This document shows positions 19,951 through 29,598 of a stretch of 64,000 bases of DNA, in pieces (positions within the stretch are counted from its first letter, which is position 1; each line of letters opens with the position of its first letter). Made by a program: the position numbers and the translations under genes. The notes beneath the pieces were generated by a model. That model searched no databases and had not been told where the DNA came from. It worked only from the letters and a program-made list of their open reading frames with translations. This DNA is from Micrococcales bacterium (GTDB lineage: Bacteria; Actinomycetota; Actinomycetes; S36-B12; UBA10799): NCBI GenBank assembly GCA_016719135.1, contig JADKAV010000011.1, positions 1 through 64,000 of the forward strand, given 5' to 3'.

Positions 19951-21342
19951 TCAGCCTTCCCGCGTGATCGGCGCTTCCTCACCCATGTTCACATTCATCG
20001 GCCGCTTGAAGAACCGCGTGATCCACAGCAGCACGATGATGCCGATGCCGAACCAGATCATGCCGTAGCGGGTCGACTCCGCCGAAAGGTACAACCACAG
20101 CAGCACGGTCAACGACACGCCGATCCCGGGTAGCACGATGTTGCGGAAAATCTCACGCGGAGTGTGCGTCTCGCGTCGGCGGTAGGCGAAGTAGACAATC
20201 ACCGTCAGGTTCACGAAGGTGAACGCGATCAGCGCACCGAAGTTGATCAACGAGGCCACGAAGTCCAGACTCAGCCCGATCGCGAACAGCGACACGAAGC
20301 CCGTGAAGATGATGGCGTAGGCGGGCGTCTGGAACGTCGGGTGGATGTAGCCGAAGAAGCGCCCGATCGGGCCGTGACCGTTGCGCCCCATCACGTACAG
20401 CAGACGAGACACCGACGATTGTGACGCGAGGCTGGAGGCCACTGTCGCCGCGAAGGCTGCTGCTGTCAGCAGGATCTTGAACAACTGCCCGCCGACCTCA
20501 AACGCGATTTGTGGCAAGGCACTGTTCTCCAGCGACTCCTCGGTGAAACCTGAGATATCGGGGAACAGAGACTGCGTGAACCAGGCCGCGGTGAGGAAGA
20601 TTCCGCCGCCGATCAACAACGCCAGAATGATGGCTTTGGGCACCGTGGAGGCGTCCTTGGCTTCCTCGGTGTACATGGTGATCGCATCGAAGCCGATGAA
20701 CGAGAACGCAACGATCGTGGCACCAGTAATGACGTGGCCCAGGCTCACACCCTCATGCCAGGCCGGCGCGGCAGAGAGAATCGTGCCGTTGCCCATCCCA
20801 TCCATCAGCGCTTTACCCGCGAGAATCAGGAACACCCCGATCAGGACGACCTCGAAAACGACGAGCACCATGTTGACCCGGGACGTGTTGGTCATGCTGA
20901 CCAGGCACAAACCCGTGATGACCGCGACGTACACCACGACCCAGATCCATTGCGGGGCGTCGGGGAAGAACGAGTACATGTAACTGCGGATGATCAGGGC
21001 GTTGACAAGGGGCAGGAGCAGGTAGTCCAGCAGTGCGGCCCACCCGATGAGGAAGCCAAGCTTCGGACTCATCGTTTCGGAGGTATACGTGTAGGCCGAA
21101 CCGGCTGAGGGGAAGGCGCGGGTCATCCGGCCGTAGCTGATGGCCGTGAACATCATCACGATCAGCGCGAAGAAGTAGGAGGTGGGAACGACCCCGTTTG
21201 TCTCGCCGGAAACGATGCCGAAGGTGTCGAAGACCACCGTCGGCGTCATGTAACCCAGCCCGAGGCCGACGATCGCCCACAGCCCCAGCGTCCGTGCCAG
21301 ATGCCCGGACTTCGCTGTCTTTTGCTCCGCTACCGACGCCAT
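19951..21342 (-). CDS. APC-superfamily amino acid/polyamine permease
   Basis: 463-residue inner-membrane transporter with about 12 hydrophobic helices. The first helix carries the glycine motif GLWAIVGLGLGYMTPT used for substrate binding in APC proteins; SAGSAYTYTSETMSPKLGF and AFSFIGFDAITMYTEEAKD (helix 6) are also characteristic. The length and the FGIVSGETNG segment resemble the putrescine importer branch, so a polyamine or amino acid is the likely cargo. ATG 21342 follows GGAAGGAAG. It is divergent from the universal stress protein gene over 64 bp. Confidence 0.9.
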   Translation of the reverse strand: MASVAEQKTAKSGHLARTLGLWAIVGLGLGYMTPTVVFDTFGIVSGETNGVVPTSYFFALIVMMFTAISYGRMTRAFPSAGSAYTYTSETMSPKLGFLIGWAALLDYLLLPLVNALIIRSYMYSFFPDAPQWIWVVVYVAVITGLCLVSMTNTSRVNMVLVVFEVVLIGVFLILAGKALMDGMGNGTILSAAPAWHEGVSLGHVITGATIVAFSFIGFDAITMYTEEAKDASTVPKAIILALLIGGGIFLTAAWFTQSLFPDISGFTEESLENSALPQIAFEVGGQLFKILLTAAAFAATVASSLASQSSVSRLLYVMGRNGHGPIGRFFGYIHPTFQTPAYAIIFTGFVSLFAIGLSLDFVASLINFGALIAFTFVNLTVIVYFAYRRRETHTPREIFRNIVLPGIGVSLTVLLWLYLSAESTRYGMIWFGIGIIVLLWITRFFKRPMNVNMGEEAPITREG

Positions 21343-21406
21343 TTTCGAACTTCCTTCCGGGAACTCACGCCTCAACCTAGGGCATGGACGGCTAGATTAC
21401 GGAGGT

Positions 21407-22259
21407 ATGAGGTACATCGTCGGTTATGGCCCCGAACATCACGGCCTTGACGCCATCAATCTTGCCGCCACACTGGCCCGTACGTCGGGGGCGAAGGTCG
21501 ACGTGGTGGTGGTGCTTCCCGACGACTCTCCGACATTTCACATGTACTCCGGACCGCGCATTCAACGAAGAACTCGAGGCACAGGCCGAGGAATGGCTGG
21601 CAGAGGGACAGTCGCACGTGCCCTCGGATGTCAGCGTCACCGGACGCATCCAGCGCGCCGAGTCGATCGTCGAGGGCTTGATCGCCGAAGCCGAGGATGC
21701 CGAACGGAGCAGCGGCGATGACCTCATCGTGGTCGGGACCTCACATCGCGTCCGTCTGGGCAGCATCGCCGATGCTCTGTTGCACTCATCTGCCGTACCC
21801 GTCGCCCTGGCCCCGATCGGATTCGAGCCACAACGCGAGGTCACGCGCATCACCTGTGCAACCGGCGTCCGGGAGGGCGATGAGATCCTGCTGGACTACG
21901 CCATCCGCACCGCTGCCGCCTGGAAGGTTCCGCTACGGCTGATGTCACTGATTGCCGTGGGGGAAGGGGGATCCGAAAAGCGCCAGCAGGAGTGGACGAA
22001 ACTCGCGAAACTGCACCTGAATCACGTCGCGGAAACGGCCAGGGAGAAACTACCCGCGGAGTGCCAGGTCACGACAATCGTGGGGCACGGCACCTCGATG
22101 GGCGACGCGGTGAGCCGATTGGAGTTCGCAGCCAGCGAGGTCGCCATCGTGGGATCGAGCCGACTGGCGCAGCCGAAACGGATCTTCCTGGGCCGCACCG
22201 CCAACAAGATGATGCGGGTATTGGCCGTGCCGATGATCGTGGTGCCACGAGGCTATTAG
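21407..22259 (+). CDS. Universal stress protein, tandem UspA domains (one apparent frameshift)
   Basis: Two UspA domains (about 283 residues after correction). Domain 1: MRYIVGYGPEHHGLDAINLA, with DDLIVVGTSHRVRLGSIADALLHSSAVPVAL as its nucleotide loop. Domain 2: ITCATGVREGDEILLDYA to VAIVGSSRLAQPKRIFLGRT. The frame slips at about 21548-21556, between HMYS and DRAFNEELEAQAEEW, by one extra or two missing bases. The ribosome site GGAGG lies unusually close to the ATG. Sharing a promoter region with the permease suggests linked expression. Confidence 0.85.
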
Positions 22260-22426
22260 CCCTACAAGAATTCCGAGTCCTAGCGGCATGCCCATCTGAG
22301 GCCCAGAACCACACGACTGACCTACAGCGGCGACCTTCCAAGCATCGGAACCGCCAAGCCCATTCAATGACGATGCCGCCCGACCATGCATCGGACTGAC
22401 GAATTCCGGTCGTCAGCAGCCGGCCT

Positions 22427-22807
22427 CTACTCAGGGGCGAGAACCTCAAGACCGGCGGCGTCAGCAACCTCGGCTTGGCGGCGGTCGTAGGTCACTATGA
22501 CATCGGCGCCGATCCGCAAGGCCACTGCAACGTGTAGCACGTCGAGGGTCCTCGCAGTAGCGGGCGCCAAGTCCCTTGCCACCACAAAGTCCTCAAGCTC
22601 CAGTTCGATCAATTCGAATGCTGAGGCGGCCGCTGCGGCCTGCGGAACGGCGAGCCGCGTCATGACCCTGTGCAACTCCGTGGCCATCAACTGACTCGAC
22701 ACGAGCTCATCGGCGGACCATGACGACAGCGCGGTTCGCAGCGCTTGCGTGTGCCGTTCGTCGAGGACCACTTTCGCAATCGCCGACGTGTCCAGGTACC
22801 GGATCAC
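22427..22807 (-). CDS. VapC-type PIN toxin
   Basis: 126 residues: MIRYLDTSAIAKVVLDE (first Asp), ATELHRVMTRL (Glu), RTLDVLHVAVALRIG and VTYDRRQAEVADAAGLEVL (the last two acidic positions). All four PIN catalytic positions are present, so RNase activity is expected. It overlaps the antitoxin by 4 bp (ATGA). Confidence 0.9.
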   Translation of the reverse strand: MIRYLDTSAIAKVVLDERHTQALRTALSSWSADELVSSQLMATELHRVMTRLAVPQAAAAASAFELIELELEDFVVARDLAPATARTLDVLHVAVALRIGADVIVTYDRRQAEVADAAGLEVLAPE

Positions 22808-23070
22808 CGATCGGATCGCATCGTGTCGAGTTCGGTGCTGCTGTCGCTCACCGCCGGTAGTGGCGCCTGTTCGAGTAGTTCGCTGACCGCGGTTTCCGGT
22901 GGGCAGGTCCTGCCGGCGGCCCGAAGACGATAGAGCGCAGTCGGATGGGCCGGGACAATCATCGCCACCACCCGACCGTAGTTCGTGATCTCGAACGACT
23001 CCCCGTTGTCCACAGCCCGCAGCACTTCGCTGCTGCTGTTGCGCAACTCACGATGACTTATCCGGCGCAT
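22804..23070 (-). CDS. Phd/YefM-family antitoxin of the PIN module
   Basis: 88 residues: MRRISHRELRNSSSEVLRAV then DNGESFEITNYGRVVAMIVP, the classic Phd/YefM N-terminal fold, followed by a toxin-binding tail. The ATG has no ribosome site, and GCTAC-containing repeats (complement of about 23071-23090) abut it, suggesting a leaderless, autoregulated transcript. Confidence 0.88.
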   Translation of the reverse strand: MRRISHRELRNSSSEVLRAVDNGESFEITNYGRVVAMIVPAHPTALYRLRAAGRTCPPETAVSELLEQAPLPAVSDSSTELDTMRSDR

Positions 23071-23651
23071 GTAGCAAACGTAGCACTTCGGGCGGTTTGA
23101 GCTCTTCCGTTGAGGACTCCGCACGTCGCTGAACAGCCGATCCTGCCGGCTCATTCACTGGCGATACGGGACCGGCGTTTCGATGGACAGTAAGGTCTCC
23201 GTGCTCGACACGAATCCAGGGACGAATTCGAGTGCCTGGACAGGCTGCGGCTCGATGCGGACATCCGGAGGATGCCGGCGATCCGCTGGACGGCCCAGGA
23301 GCCACGATCACGGCCGCCGCTCCGTATGAACCGAGGGTGGGCCAGCCGCGGGGGGTTCACCAATGACCAGACGCATTCACAGCCTCGTGGACGGCGTCGC
23401 AAACCGAAAGGCCGGTGCTCGGCGCGTGGGATGTGGGGCCTTCCGAAACGATCCGGCCGCCGACTTCCAGGCCCCATTTGAACGGTGGGCTCGATGGCTG
23501 CTTCGGCGAAGTCATGCCATCACGGACTTGTCACGCGTCGCCGTTACTTCGCTTCCGCCAAGCTCCTGAGAGGAGACCTTCAGACAGGAGCGATTGCACC
23601 CCAAGGAGAAAGAGCGGGTCCCCCGGTCGAGAGACTCCAGGAATCGCAACG
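23071..23651. other. 580-bp region without a recognisable gene
   Basis: Apart from the first ~20 bp, which probably hold the antitoxin operator, six-frame reading gives only short frames without motifs. A minus-strand stretch around 23180-23280 has codon-like composition but is broken. Probably degraded DNA. Confidence 0.45.
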
Positions 23652-25166
23652 CTATCCGTGAGTCCCCCGCGAGTCCGGTGACAGCGACTCCTCGCCCTGC
23701 CACGGCATGGTTGAGCCCCTAGAGCCAGCACCCCCGTCGACTGGCAGGAAGTAGGTCGACAGCTCCCGCGCACGATCAACCCGGCCACGCGCGAGCAGTA
23801 GTGCGATGGCGTGTGAGAAGTCCTGACTCGCCGCTGCCTCGTCGTTCAGAAGTCGGCTGGTGCCACGCACCTGGTAGCAGTACGCGGTGCTGAGACCTGC
23901 CTCGCGTGACGGGGTGTTCGCAATCACGTGACTTGCCATGGCGGTCGCCTGTTCGGACTGCCCGCACTGCTCAAGCGCATGCGCGTACAGTCCGAGGTAC
24001 TCCCGATACGAGGGATCCTCGGCGGTGGATCCTGCGGGCCAGGCATCCATAAGGTCCTCGGCAGCCTGTAGGCACTCGTGGTGTTCGCCAGCCTCGTGAA
24101 GGTTGTCGAGTAACCGCACCACACTCCACTGCGCGTTGCTCTGCTGATCCTCCATCTGGCGGTAGGCGTCGACAAGACCCCTGTTGGCGCGCGCTGCGGC
24201 GCGGTAGTCCCCGGCGTAATGCAGCGCGACAGCCAGACGCGTCTCGCAGCGCAAAGCCTCATGATCGCGGCCCGTGGCGTCGAAGATCACCCGCGCATCG
24301 GCGAAGGCAGCGAGGGCCTGCGAGGTCTCAGCTCTCTCGAGAAAGGCCTCCCCCCGCAGTTGTTCACATGTGGCCGCCCCCACGAAATTGTCATGACTCT
24401 TGTACGCCAGCAATGCGATTCCGGCCTGCTCCAGAGCGTCGTCGATATCCCCCCTTTGGAGAAATACGTTCGCCAACCGCATCCGCGCATGGGCATCGTC
24501 CTCCTCCGTCGACGAGATCCTCGCCAGAACCAGACACCCCCTGGCCAACTGCAGAGCCTCATCCAAATTGTCCAGATACAGGTTCACGGTGATGGCGAAG
24601 TCATCCACTTCGGCCACCTTGGCGGGCTTCTCGGCGGTGCGGTAGAAATCGCGGGCCGCGACGCAGGCAGCCAGCGCTTCCTCGTCTCGGTTCAGAAGGT
24701 ACAAAGCTCGGGCCTGCATTTGGCACGCATCGCCGGCGAGACTGTGGTCCTGCTCGTACTCAGCCAACTTCCGACTCTCACTGGCGGTCTTCAACTGGTT
24801 CTCGGAGTCCCCGACTGCACCGTAAGAATCGGCTAGGCACCACAACGCGCCCGCTGCTTCTCGGGTCTGGCCCACCTGCTCGTGACCGCGGGCTGCCTTG
24901 CCATACAGGTCTATTGCGAGCTCATAGTTGCCCGAGTAGAAGGCAGCTGCGCCCTGCAGCCTGAGCGCCTCGGCCACCATGGTGTGGTCGTCGATCTCCT
25001 CAGCAACGGCCTCTGCCTCCTGCCACAGAGTCATCGCCCTGTCACCGTCACCTCGTCGAGATGCTCGTCCACCGAGTTCAAAGAGTATTTCGAGGCGATC
25101 CCGTCCGTCCGCGTCTGCCAGCCTCGACCACAGATCCTCATCGGGCAACTGCCGGATGTCGTCCAT
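23652..25166 (-). CDS. Tetratricopeptide repeat protein
   Basis: 504 residues made almost entirely of TPR-like helical pairs, for example GDRAMTLWQEAEAVAEEIDD, SGNYELAIDLYGKAARGHEQ, NRDEEALAACVAARDFY and RGDIDDALEQAGIALLAYK. No catalytic or DNA-binding domain is seen and there is no signal peptide, so a cytoplasmic scaffold or regulator role is likely. ATG 25166 is preferred over 25178 because GGGGGGAC precedes it. The gene stands alone between a toxin-antitoxin module and a LURP-one-like gene, and its partner is unknown. Confidence 0.8.
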   Translation of the reverse strand: MDDIRQLPDEDLWSRLADADGRDRLEILFELGGRASRRGDGDRAMTLWQEAEAVAEEIDDHTMVAEALRLQGAAAFYSGNYELAIDLYGKAARGHEQVGQTREAAGALWCLADSYGAVGDSENQLKTASESRKLAEYEQDHSLAGDACQMQARALYLLNRDEEALAACVAARDFYRTAEKPAKVAEVDDFAITVNLYLDNLDEALQLARGCLVLARISSTEEDDAHARMRLANVFLQRGDIDDALEQAGIALLAYKSHDNFVGAATCEQLRGEAFLERAETSQALAAFADARVIFDATGRDHEALRCETRLAVALHYAGDYRAAARANRGLVDAYRQMEDQQSNAQWSVVRLLDNLHEAGEHHECLQAAEDLMDAWPAGSTAEDPSYREYLGLYAHALEQCGQSEQATAMASHVIANTPSREAGLSTAYCYQVRGTSRLLNDEAAASQDFSHAIALLLARGRVDRARELSTYFLPVDGGAGSRGSTMPWQGEESLSPDSRGTHG

Positions 25167-25316
25167 CTGTCCCCCCATTCGTTAGCGGAACCGAGAGTAG
25201 TGACAGCCGGAGTTCCGCGCTCGATAGTCCCGGATCCTGCCGCCGTTGAACCACAGTTGTGTCTTCGAGCGCGAGACTCTGGCAATCGACTGATCCACCG
25301 TCCGCGCCCGATTCAC

Positions 25317-25829
25317 TCAGTCGTCGCCGACCATGCTGTCCAGGCAGACCGCGATCGCCAGGATGAGAGCCTGATCTTGACCAGGCATGATCTCGATGCC
25401 GTAGGTGTCGCGCACGCGGATCCACTTCTTGCTCACCTCTGCGACCACCTGTTTGCCGGCCTTGATCTCATACTCGTGATCCAGGATGTTCCCGGTGACC
25501 TCCAGCTCGGAGCCGTCGGCGAGCTCGGCCACGAGACGATGCCGGATCGGCGAGATCAGCTTCTTCTTGACCGTTGCCGCCGTCGCGCCCCCCGGCGTCT
25601 CGATGACCATGGTGTCCTTGATGTGCAGCTTGCGCTCCTGGATCTTGTAGAGCTCGCCACCGCCGCGCGGCTCGATGACCAGCGTGCGGCGGATCCGCAG
25701 CGCCTTGCCGTTGACCTTGAAGATCCTGTCGCCGTCACCGTCCAGAATCCAGCTGTCGTCGCCGATCGAGAAGATCTTCTCTTTGAGCTGGAATCGCGCA
25801 CCCGCAGGTGCGTCTTTGCGTCTGAACAT
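25317..25829 (-). CDS. LURP-one-related (LOR) family protein, Tubby-like fold
   Basis: 170 residues of regular beta-strand pattern: FQLKEKIFSIGDDSWILDGD, RIFKVNGKALRIRRTLVIE, ELYKIQERKLHIKDTMVIE and NILDHEYEIKAGKQVVAEVS. This is the LOR/phospholipid-scramblase-like barrel found widely in bacteria and plants. No signal peptide. The bacterial function is not known; membrane or ligand binding is only a guess from the fold. Confidence 0.82.
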   Translation of the reverse strand: MFRRKDAPAGARFQLKEKIFSIGDDSWILDGDGDRIFKVNGKALRIRRTLVIEPRGGGELYKIQERKLHIKDTMVIETPGGATAATVKKKLISPIRHRLVAELADGSELEVTGNILDHEYEIKAGKQVVAEVSKKWIRVRDTYGIEIMPGQDQALILAIAVCLDSMVGDD

Positions 25830-26209
25830 GTCGACAGTGTGCCAGTCGATCGGTGTGAACGGTTTCGATGCAGCCAAGTGCGGTCCCCGTCGTCGGACCC
25901 GAACCTGACCAGCCGCCGTCGATACGACGGTGTCTTCCGGCGAGGGCAGACCGCTTCGCCGGTGCCAGCACGTCGGTGTTCGCGACCACAGATCGGGAAT
26001 ACGTCTGCCGGTCGAATTCGTGGGCGATGCCCTGATCGATGAGCAAGAGGGGACCCGCTCAGTGGAGGTCACGTCGCTGTGCAGAAGGTCCAGCAGGTCA
26101 CCGAACGTGACCGAAAAGCCCGGATCCCGACGGTGCTAGTTCACCGGACGCGTGGCCTGGGCTTCGTTGCTAACCTGCGCGTCACAAGCGGACTACGGAG
26201 CGCAGAACT
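25830..26209. other. 380-bp region without a recognisable gene
   Basis: Between the divergent LOR and hydrolase genes. It must hold both promoters, but I cannot point to convincing boxes. No coding signal. Confidence 0.45.
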
Positions 26210-27391
26210 ATGGCCTACCGATTCACCGACTCAGACGACGTCAACTTCCGCGTGCAATTGTTGCTCGGCGGGGTCGGCTTCGGCCTCGGCGACGTCGGCG
26301 AAATCCTGCAAGCAGTCACGACGATCGGCGATGGAGACGACCCCGTGTGGTCCGCCACCTTCGCCGACCTGGCACGACGTATCGAAGGCATCGCGCAGGA
26401 CGCGGCATCGGCCGGCAACTCCCGAAGTGCAAGGGACGCCTATCTACGAGCGGCGGTCTACTACGCCGCGCAACAAGACGCGGAACTGACGTACGCCGAC
26501 GACGACACAATCCTGGCCAGTTTCCGGGACCATCGCAGATGCTGGGACGCCTTCGCGCGGCTCAACGAACCAGCACTCGAGCCGGTCGCGATTGCGTATG
26601 AGGGCTGGACGATGCCGGGGTATTTCCTGAGCGTCGACGGGACCAAACGTCCGACCATGGTCATCGTGAACGGTAGCGATGGCCCCCTGACCTGGATCTG
26701 GTCTCTGGCGCAGGCTTGCCACGACTACGGCTTCAACGCGCTCATGTTCGACGGCCCGGGCCAGCAGTCGATGCTCTTCGAGAGGAAGATCCCTTTCCGT
26801 CCGGACTGGGAGAAAGTGATCACGCCGGTCGTCGATTGGATCGGCCAGCGCGAGGACGTGGATACAGACGCCCTCGTGCTGTGGGGGGGCAGCCAGGGCG
26901 GCTACTGGGCCCCGCGCGCGCTGGCGTTCGAGAAGCGATTCGCAGCCGGCGTCTTCGACCCTGGGGTGGTCGATGTCAGTCACTCGTGGCTGGTCCACTT
27001 GCCACCTGAGTTGCTCGAATTGCTCGACTCCGGGGATCAGAAGACTTTCGACGAGTTCATGAACAGTGGACTGTCGGGTTCCTCGGAGCAGGCCACGTGG
27101 AACTTCCGGGCAAGACCGTACGGAACCTTCGACCCGTTCGAGGTGTACGCCGCGATCCGGGAGTACAACCTCACCGGCGTCGCGCACCAAATCACGACTC
27201 CCGTAATGATCTGCGACCCCGATCACGAAGAGTTCTGGCCGGGCCAGTCCGAGCAGCTCGCCGGCATGGTGAGTGGTCCGGTGAATCTGGTCAAGTTCAC
27301 CACCGACGAGGGCGCAGACGGGCACTGTGAACCGATGGCGCGCTCCTTGGTCCACCAGCGCATGTTCGACTGGCTGGCCACGGTTCTGTAG
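26210..27391 (+). CDS. Alpha/beta hydrolase, FrsA/DUF1100-like with N-terminal helical cap
   Basis: 393 residues. The N-terminal ~130 are helical; the hydrolase core follows. Oxyanion/strand segment TMVIVNGSDGPLTWIW, nucleophile elbow LWGGSQGGYWAPRAL (Ser in GSQG), acid residue in PVMICDPDHEEFWPGQSE and His in EGADGHCEPMAR complete a triad. The layout resembles DUF1100 esterases and 2,6-dihydropseudooxynicotine-hydrolase-type C-C hydrolases. The substrate cannot be inferred. Single gene in the accessory region. Confidence 0.82.
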   Translation: MAYRFTDSDDVNFRVQLLLGGVGFGLGDVGEILQAVTTIGDGDDPVWSATFADLARRIEGIAQDAASAGNSRSARDAYLRAAVYYAAQQDAELTYADDDTILASFRDHRRCWDAFARLNEPALEPVAIAYEGWTMPGYFLSVDGTKRPTMVIVNGSDGPLTWIWSLAQACHDYGFNALMFDGPGQQSMLFERKIPFRPDWEKVITPVVDWIGQREDVDTDALVLWGGSQGGYWAPRALAFEKRFAAGVFDPGVVDVSHSWLVHLPPELLELLDSGDQKTFDEFMNSGLSGSSEQATWNFRARPYGTFDPFEVYAAIREYNLTGVAHQITTPVMICDPDHEEFWPGQSEQLAGMVSGPVNLVKFTTDEGADGHCEPMARSLVHQRMFDWLATVL

Positions 27392-27671
27392 CGCCGGCGC
27401 AGCGCTGAGGGCTCCGGGCCCTTGGCAATGGCCCGGCCGCCCGAACGTGCGATCCCACAGGACGCGTGCGCCTGTGTAGTGAGTTTTGACCGGGGTCGGT
27501 GACCAGCGGGTTGAGCCACTGGCCGCCGCCTGGCCCCGGAACAGGTCGCACGCTCAAGGCCGTGAGTAGTTGGCCGGACGCGCATCGTGCGAGAAGGGTA
27601 AGCCGACACCATTGCCAGTTCCGGTGTGCACGGGTACCGTACGCCGTGTCCTGGTGAACTGGAGGGATCGC

Positions 27672-28532
27672 ATGATGGTGATTCCTTTGCGGCGCCCACT
27701 GGCCCTGCTGTGGACCGTCCTGTTCGTCACGACGGGCAGCCTCACGACCGCCTACCTCCCGGCCGCTGCAGAGGCGACCCACTCCCTGACCCGAACCAGT
27801 TGTGCGTCCAAAGCCGAGAAGAAACGCATATTCAAGGGCACCAAGAAACGCATGGTGCGCAAGATCGTCGGCGTCTCAGGAAGCACTCTGCGCAGCAAGG
27901 GACGCACGTTGGTCAGAGGTTATCCCGCCTGTAAGAACCGGAAGACCGTGATCGTCAAGTTCCGCAGCGGCAGGGTGGTATCGGTCAAGACCGCGTCCCA
28001 ACTCAAGCAAGCCGATATCGACGGCAACGGAACTATCGACTACTGGTTCGATGCGAACGCTGACGGGCGATTCGAGATGGCGGTGCTCGACACCAACGGC
28101 AACGGGGTCTTCGAGACGTTCTTCATCGAGGGGAAAACCGTGCAACTCATCTTCGGGGACCGCAACGAAAACGGTCTCATCGAGTACTTGGGCGTCGACA
28201 GCCAGAAGAACGGCAAGGTCAACTGGATCGTGCTCGACCAGGACGAGGACGGTGTGGCTGACCTGATGGCGGTCGATCTCGTCGGGTCCGACGGCGTGGC
28301 CGACACCTGGATCGACGCCAGGAGTGCGGGTTCCTACACCCCACCCGGACTCTCCGCCGACCAGATGCGGGAGGCAAACGACAGGATGGTCCAGCAGATC
28401 GTGACCATGCAGCAGTTACGGCAGTTCAACCCATCGGACACCAATTGGTACGTCCCGAATGGTCAAACACCCTCCTTGCTCCTGCCCGGTACATCCCCCA
28501 GAGGCGGCTGCGGTCCCTTCTGCACTTTGTGA
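27672..28532 (+). CDS. Secreted protein with seven EF-hand/thrombospondin-3-like Asp-Gly repeats
   Basis: 286 residues from ATG 27672, with GGAGGG five bases upstream. Signal peptide: MMVIPLRRPLALLWTVLFVT then TGSLTTAYLPAAAEA. A basic, Lys-rich region follows, then about seven short acidic loops: DIDGNGTIDYW, DANADGRFEMA, DTNGNGVFETF, DRNENGLIEYL, DSQKNGKVNWI, DQDEDGVADLM and DLVGSDGVADTW. Such DxDxNG loops bind calcium in EF-hand and TSP3 folds. The C-terminus is Cys/Gly-rich (GGCGPFCTL). No enzyme domain is seen; a calcium-dependent surface or matrix role is inferred. Confidence 0.75.
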   Translation: MMVIPLRRPLALLWTVLFVTTGSLTTAYLPAAAEATHSLTRTSCASKAEKKRIFKGTKKRMVRKIVGVSGSTLRSKGRTLVRGYPACKNRKTVIVKFRSGRVVSVKTASQLKQADIDGNGTIDYWFDANADGRFEMAVLDTNGNGVFETFFIEGKTVQLIFGDRNENGLIEYLGVDSQKNGKVNWIVLDQDEDGVADLMAVDLVGSDGVADTWIDARSAGSYTPPGLSADQMREANDRMVQQIVTMQQLRQFNPSDTNWYVPNGQTPSLLLPGTSPRGGCGPFCTL

Positions 28533-28877
28533 CCCCGCTCGGACGTCGTTTCGTACGTCGGGGATTCCTTCTCAAACACCGGGCAACCGCACCGGCGCGA
28601 GGGCCGCGGCTCCGGGCAGACCAACATCGAACCCGCGTTGAACCAGTGACTCTTTCGCGATCACGCGGGCAGACAGTCTCACTCCGCGAGACAGCGATGT
28701 CGCAGCTTCCCAGCCCTTGACACGCCTGCCTGCCGGCTCGCTTCACCCTTGGCGCACCCGGCCTGTCGTGCCGACCGGCCAAGGGCAGTCTGCGGACTAT
28801 TTCGCAGCTGCGGGTGTTCTGGCGAGTGACCCCTGTATTCTCGCCATCCCATCCGTTGGTAGATATCGACCCGATGG
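28533..28877. other. 345-bp region without a recognisable gene
   Basis: Spacer between the secreted protein and the vapBC operator. No coding signal on either strand. Confidence 0.45.
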
Positions 28878-28893
28878 CGGTAGATTTATACCG
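28878..28893. promoter_or_regulatory. vapBC operator
   Basis: Inverted repeat CGGTA (28878-28882) / TACCG (28889-28893) with the 6-bp spacer GATTTA; its last base is the first base of the VapB GTG start. The position suggests VapBC autorepression. Confidence 0.5.
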
Positions 28894-29126
28894 TGAGTCT
28901 CAATATCAAGAACGAACGGGTCCACGCCCTGGCACGGGAGGCGGCCCGACGCACGGGTATGACACAGACCAGCGTCATCGAGACCGCACTCCAACGCCTG
29001 CTGGCCGATCTGGGAGACGACGCCGGCACCCTCGACGACCTCATCGCGGGCCTGCAGGCGGACATCGGCCGACACGGCCATCTGTCCACTGACGACCTCT
29101 ACGACGAGGCCGGCCTGCCCCGATGA
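28893..29126 (+). CDS. vapB: VapB-type antitoxin
   Basis: 77 residues from GTG 28893: MSLNIKNERVHALAREAARR, then TGMTQTSVIETALQRLL, the ribbon-helix-helix pattern of the Rv0623-like VapB group, with an acidic toxin-binding tail (STDDLYDEAGLPR). Its TGA overlaps the VapC ATG. The dyad at its start codon suggests autoregulation. Confidence 0.88.
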   Translation: MSLNIKNERVHALAREAARRTGMTQTSVIETALQRLLADLGDDAGTLDDLIAGLQADIGRHGHLSTDDLYDEAGLPR

Positions 29127-29521
29127 TCGTCGACAGCTCTGCCGTGGTCGCCGTGCTCAACCAGGAGGACGGCTGGCGGGACTTCGACACCGCGTTGCGC
29201 GAAGCCAACCATCCGCAGATGTCGGCCGCGACCTACGTCGAACTCGGGATCGTCGTCGATCGGCTCGGCGACCCGTCGGTGTCGCGCAGGCTCGACCGGC
29301 TTCTCGACTCGTGGGGGGTCGAGGTCGTGCCGCTCACAGCAGCTCAAGCGCGTACCGCTCGCGCAGCCCATCGCGACTACGGCCGTGGCTCGGGTCACAG
29401 CGCCAAGCTGAACCTCGGCGACTGCTTCGCCTACGCACTTACCTACGAGACCGGACAACAGCTGCTGTTCAAGGGCGACGACTTCGGGCACACCGACATC
29501 GAACCCGCACGGAAACGCTGA
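29123..29521 (+). CDS. vapC: VapC-type PIN ribonuclease toxin
   Basis: 132 residues: MIVDSSAVVAVLNQEDGW (Asp4), ATYVELGIVVDRLGD (Glu), NLGDCFAYALTYETG (Asp) and FKGDDFGHTDIEPA (last acidic pair). All catalytic positions are present. Overlaps vapB by 4 bp. Closest in layout to the mycobacterial Rv0623/Rv0624 type. Confidence 0.92.
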   Translation: MIVDSSAVVAVLNQEDGWRDFDTALREANHPQMSAATYVELGIVVDRLGDPSVSRRLDRLLDSWGVEVVPLTAAQARTARAAHRDYGRGSGHSAKLNLGDCFAYALTYETGQQLLFKGDDFGHTDIEPARKR

Positions 29522-29598
29522 GTCGGCGAATCTTCGGGGCGATCATGTAGGCGAGACGCTTTGCTATGGCTCAGGAGAGCCCGCCCTGGCCTGGCCCG

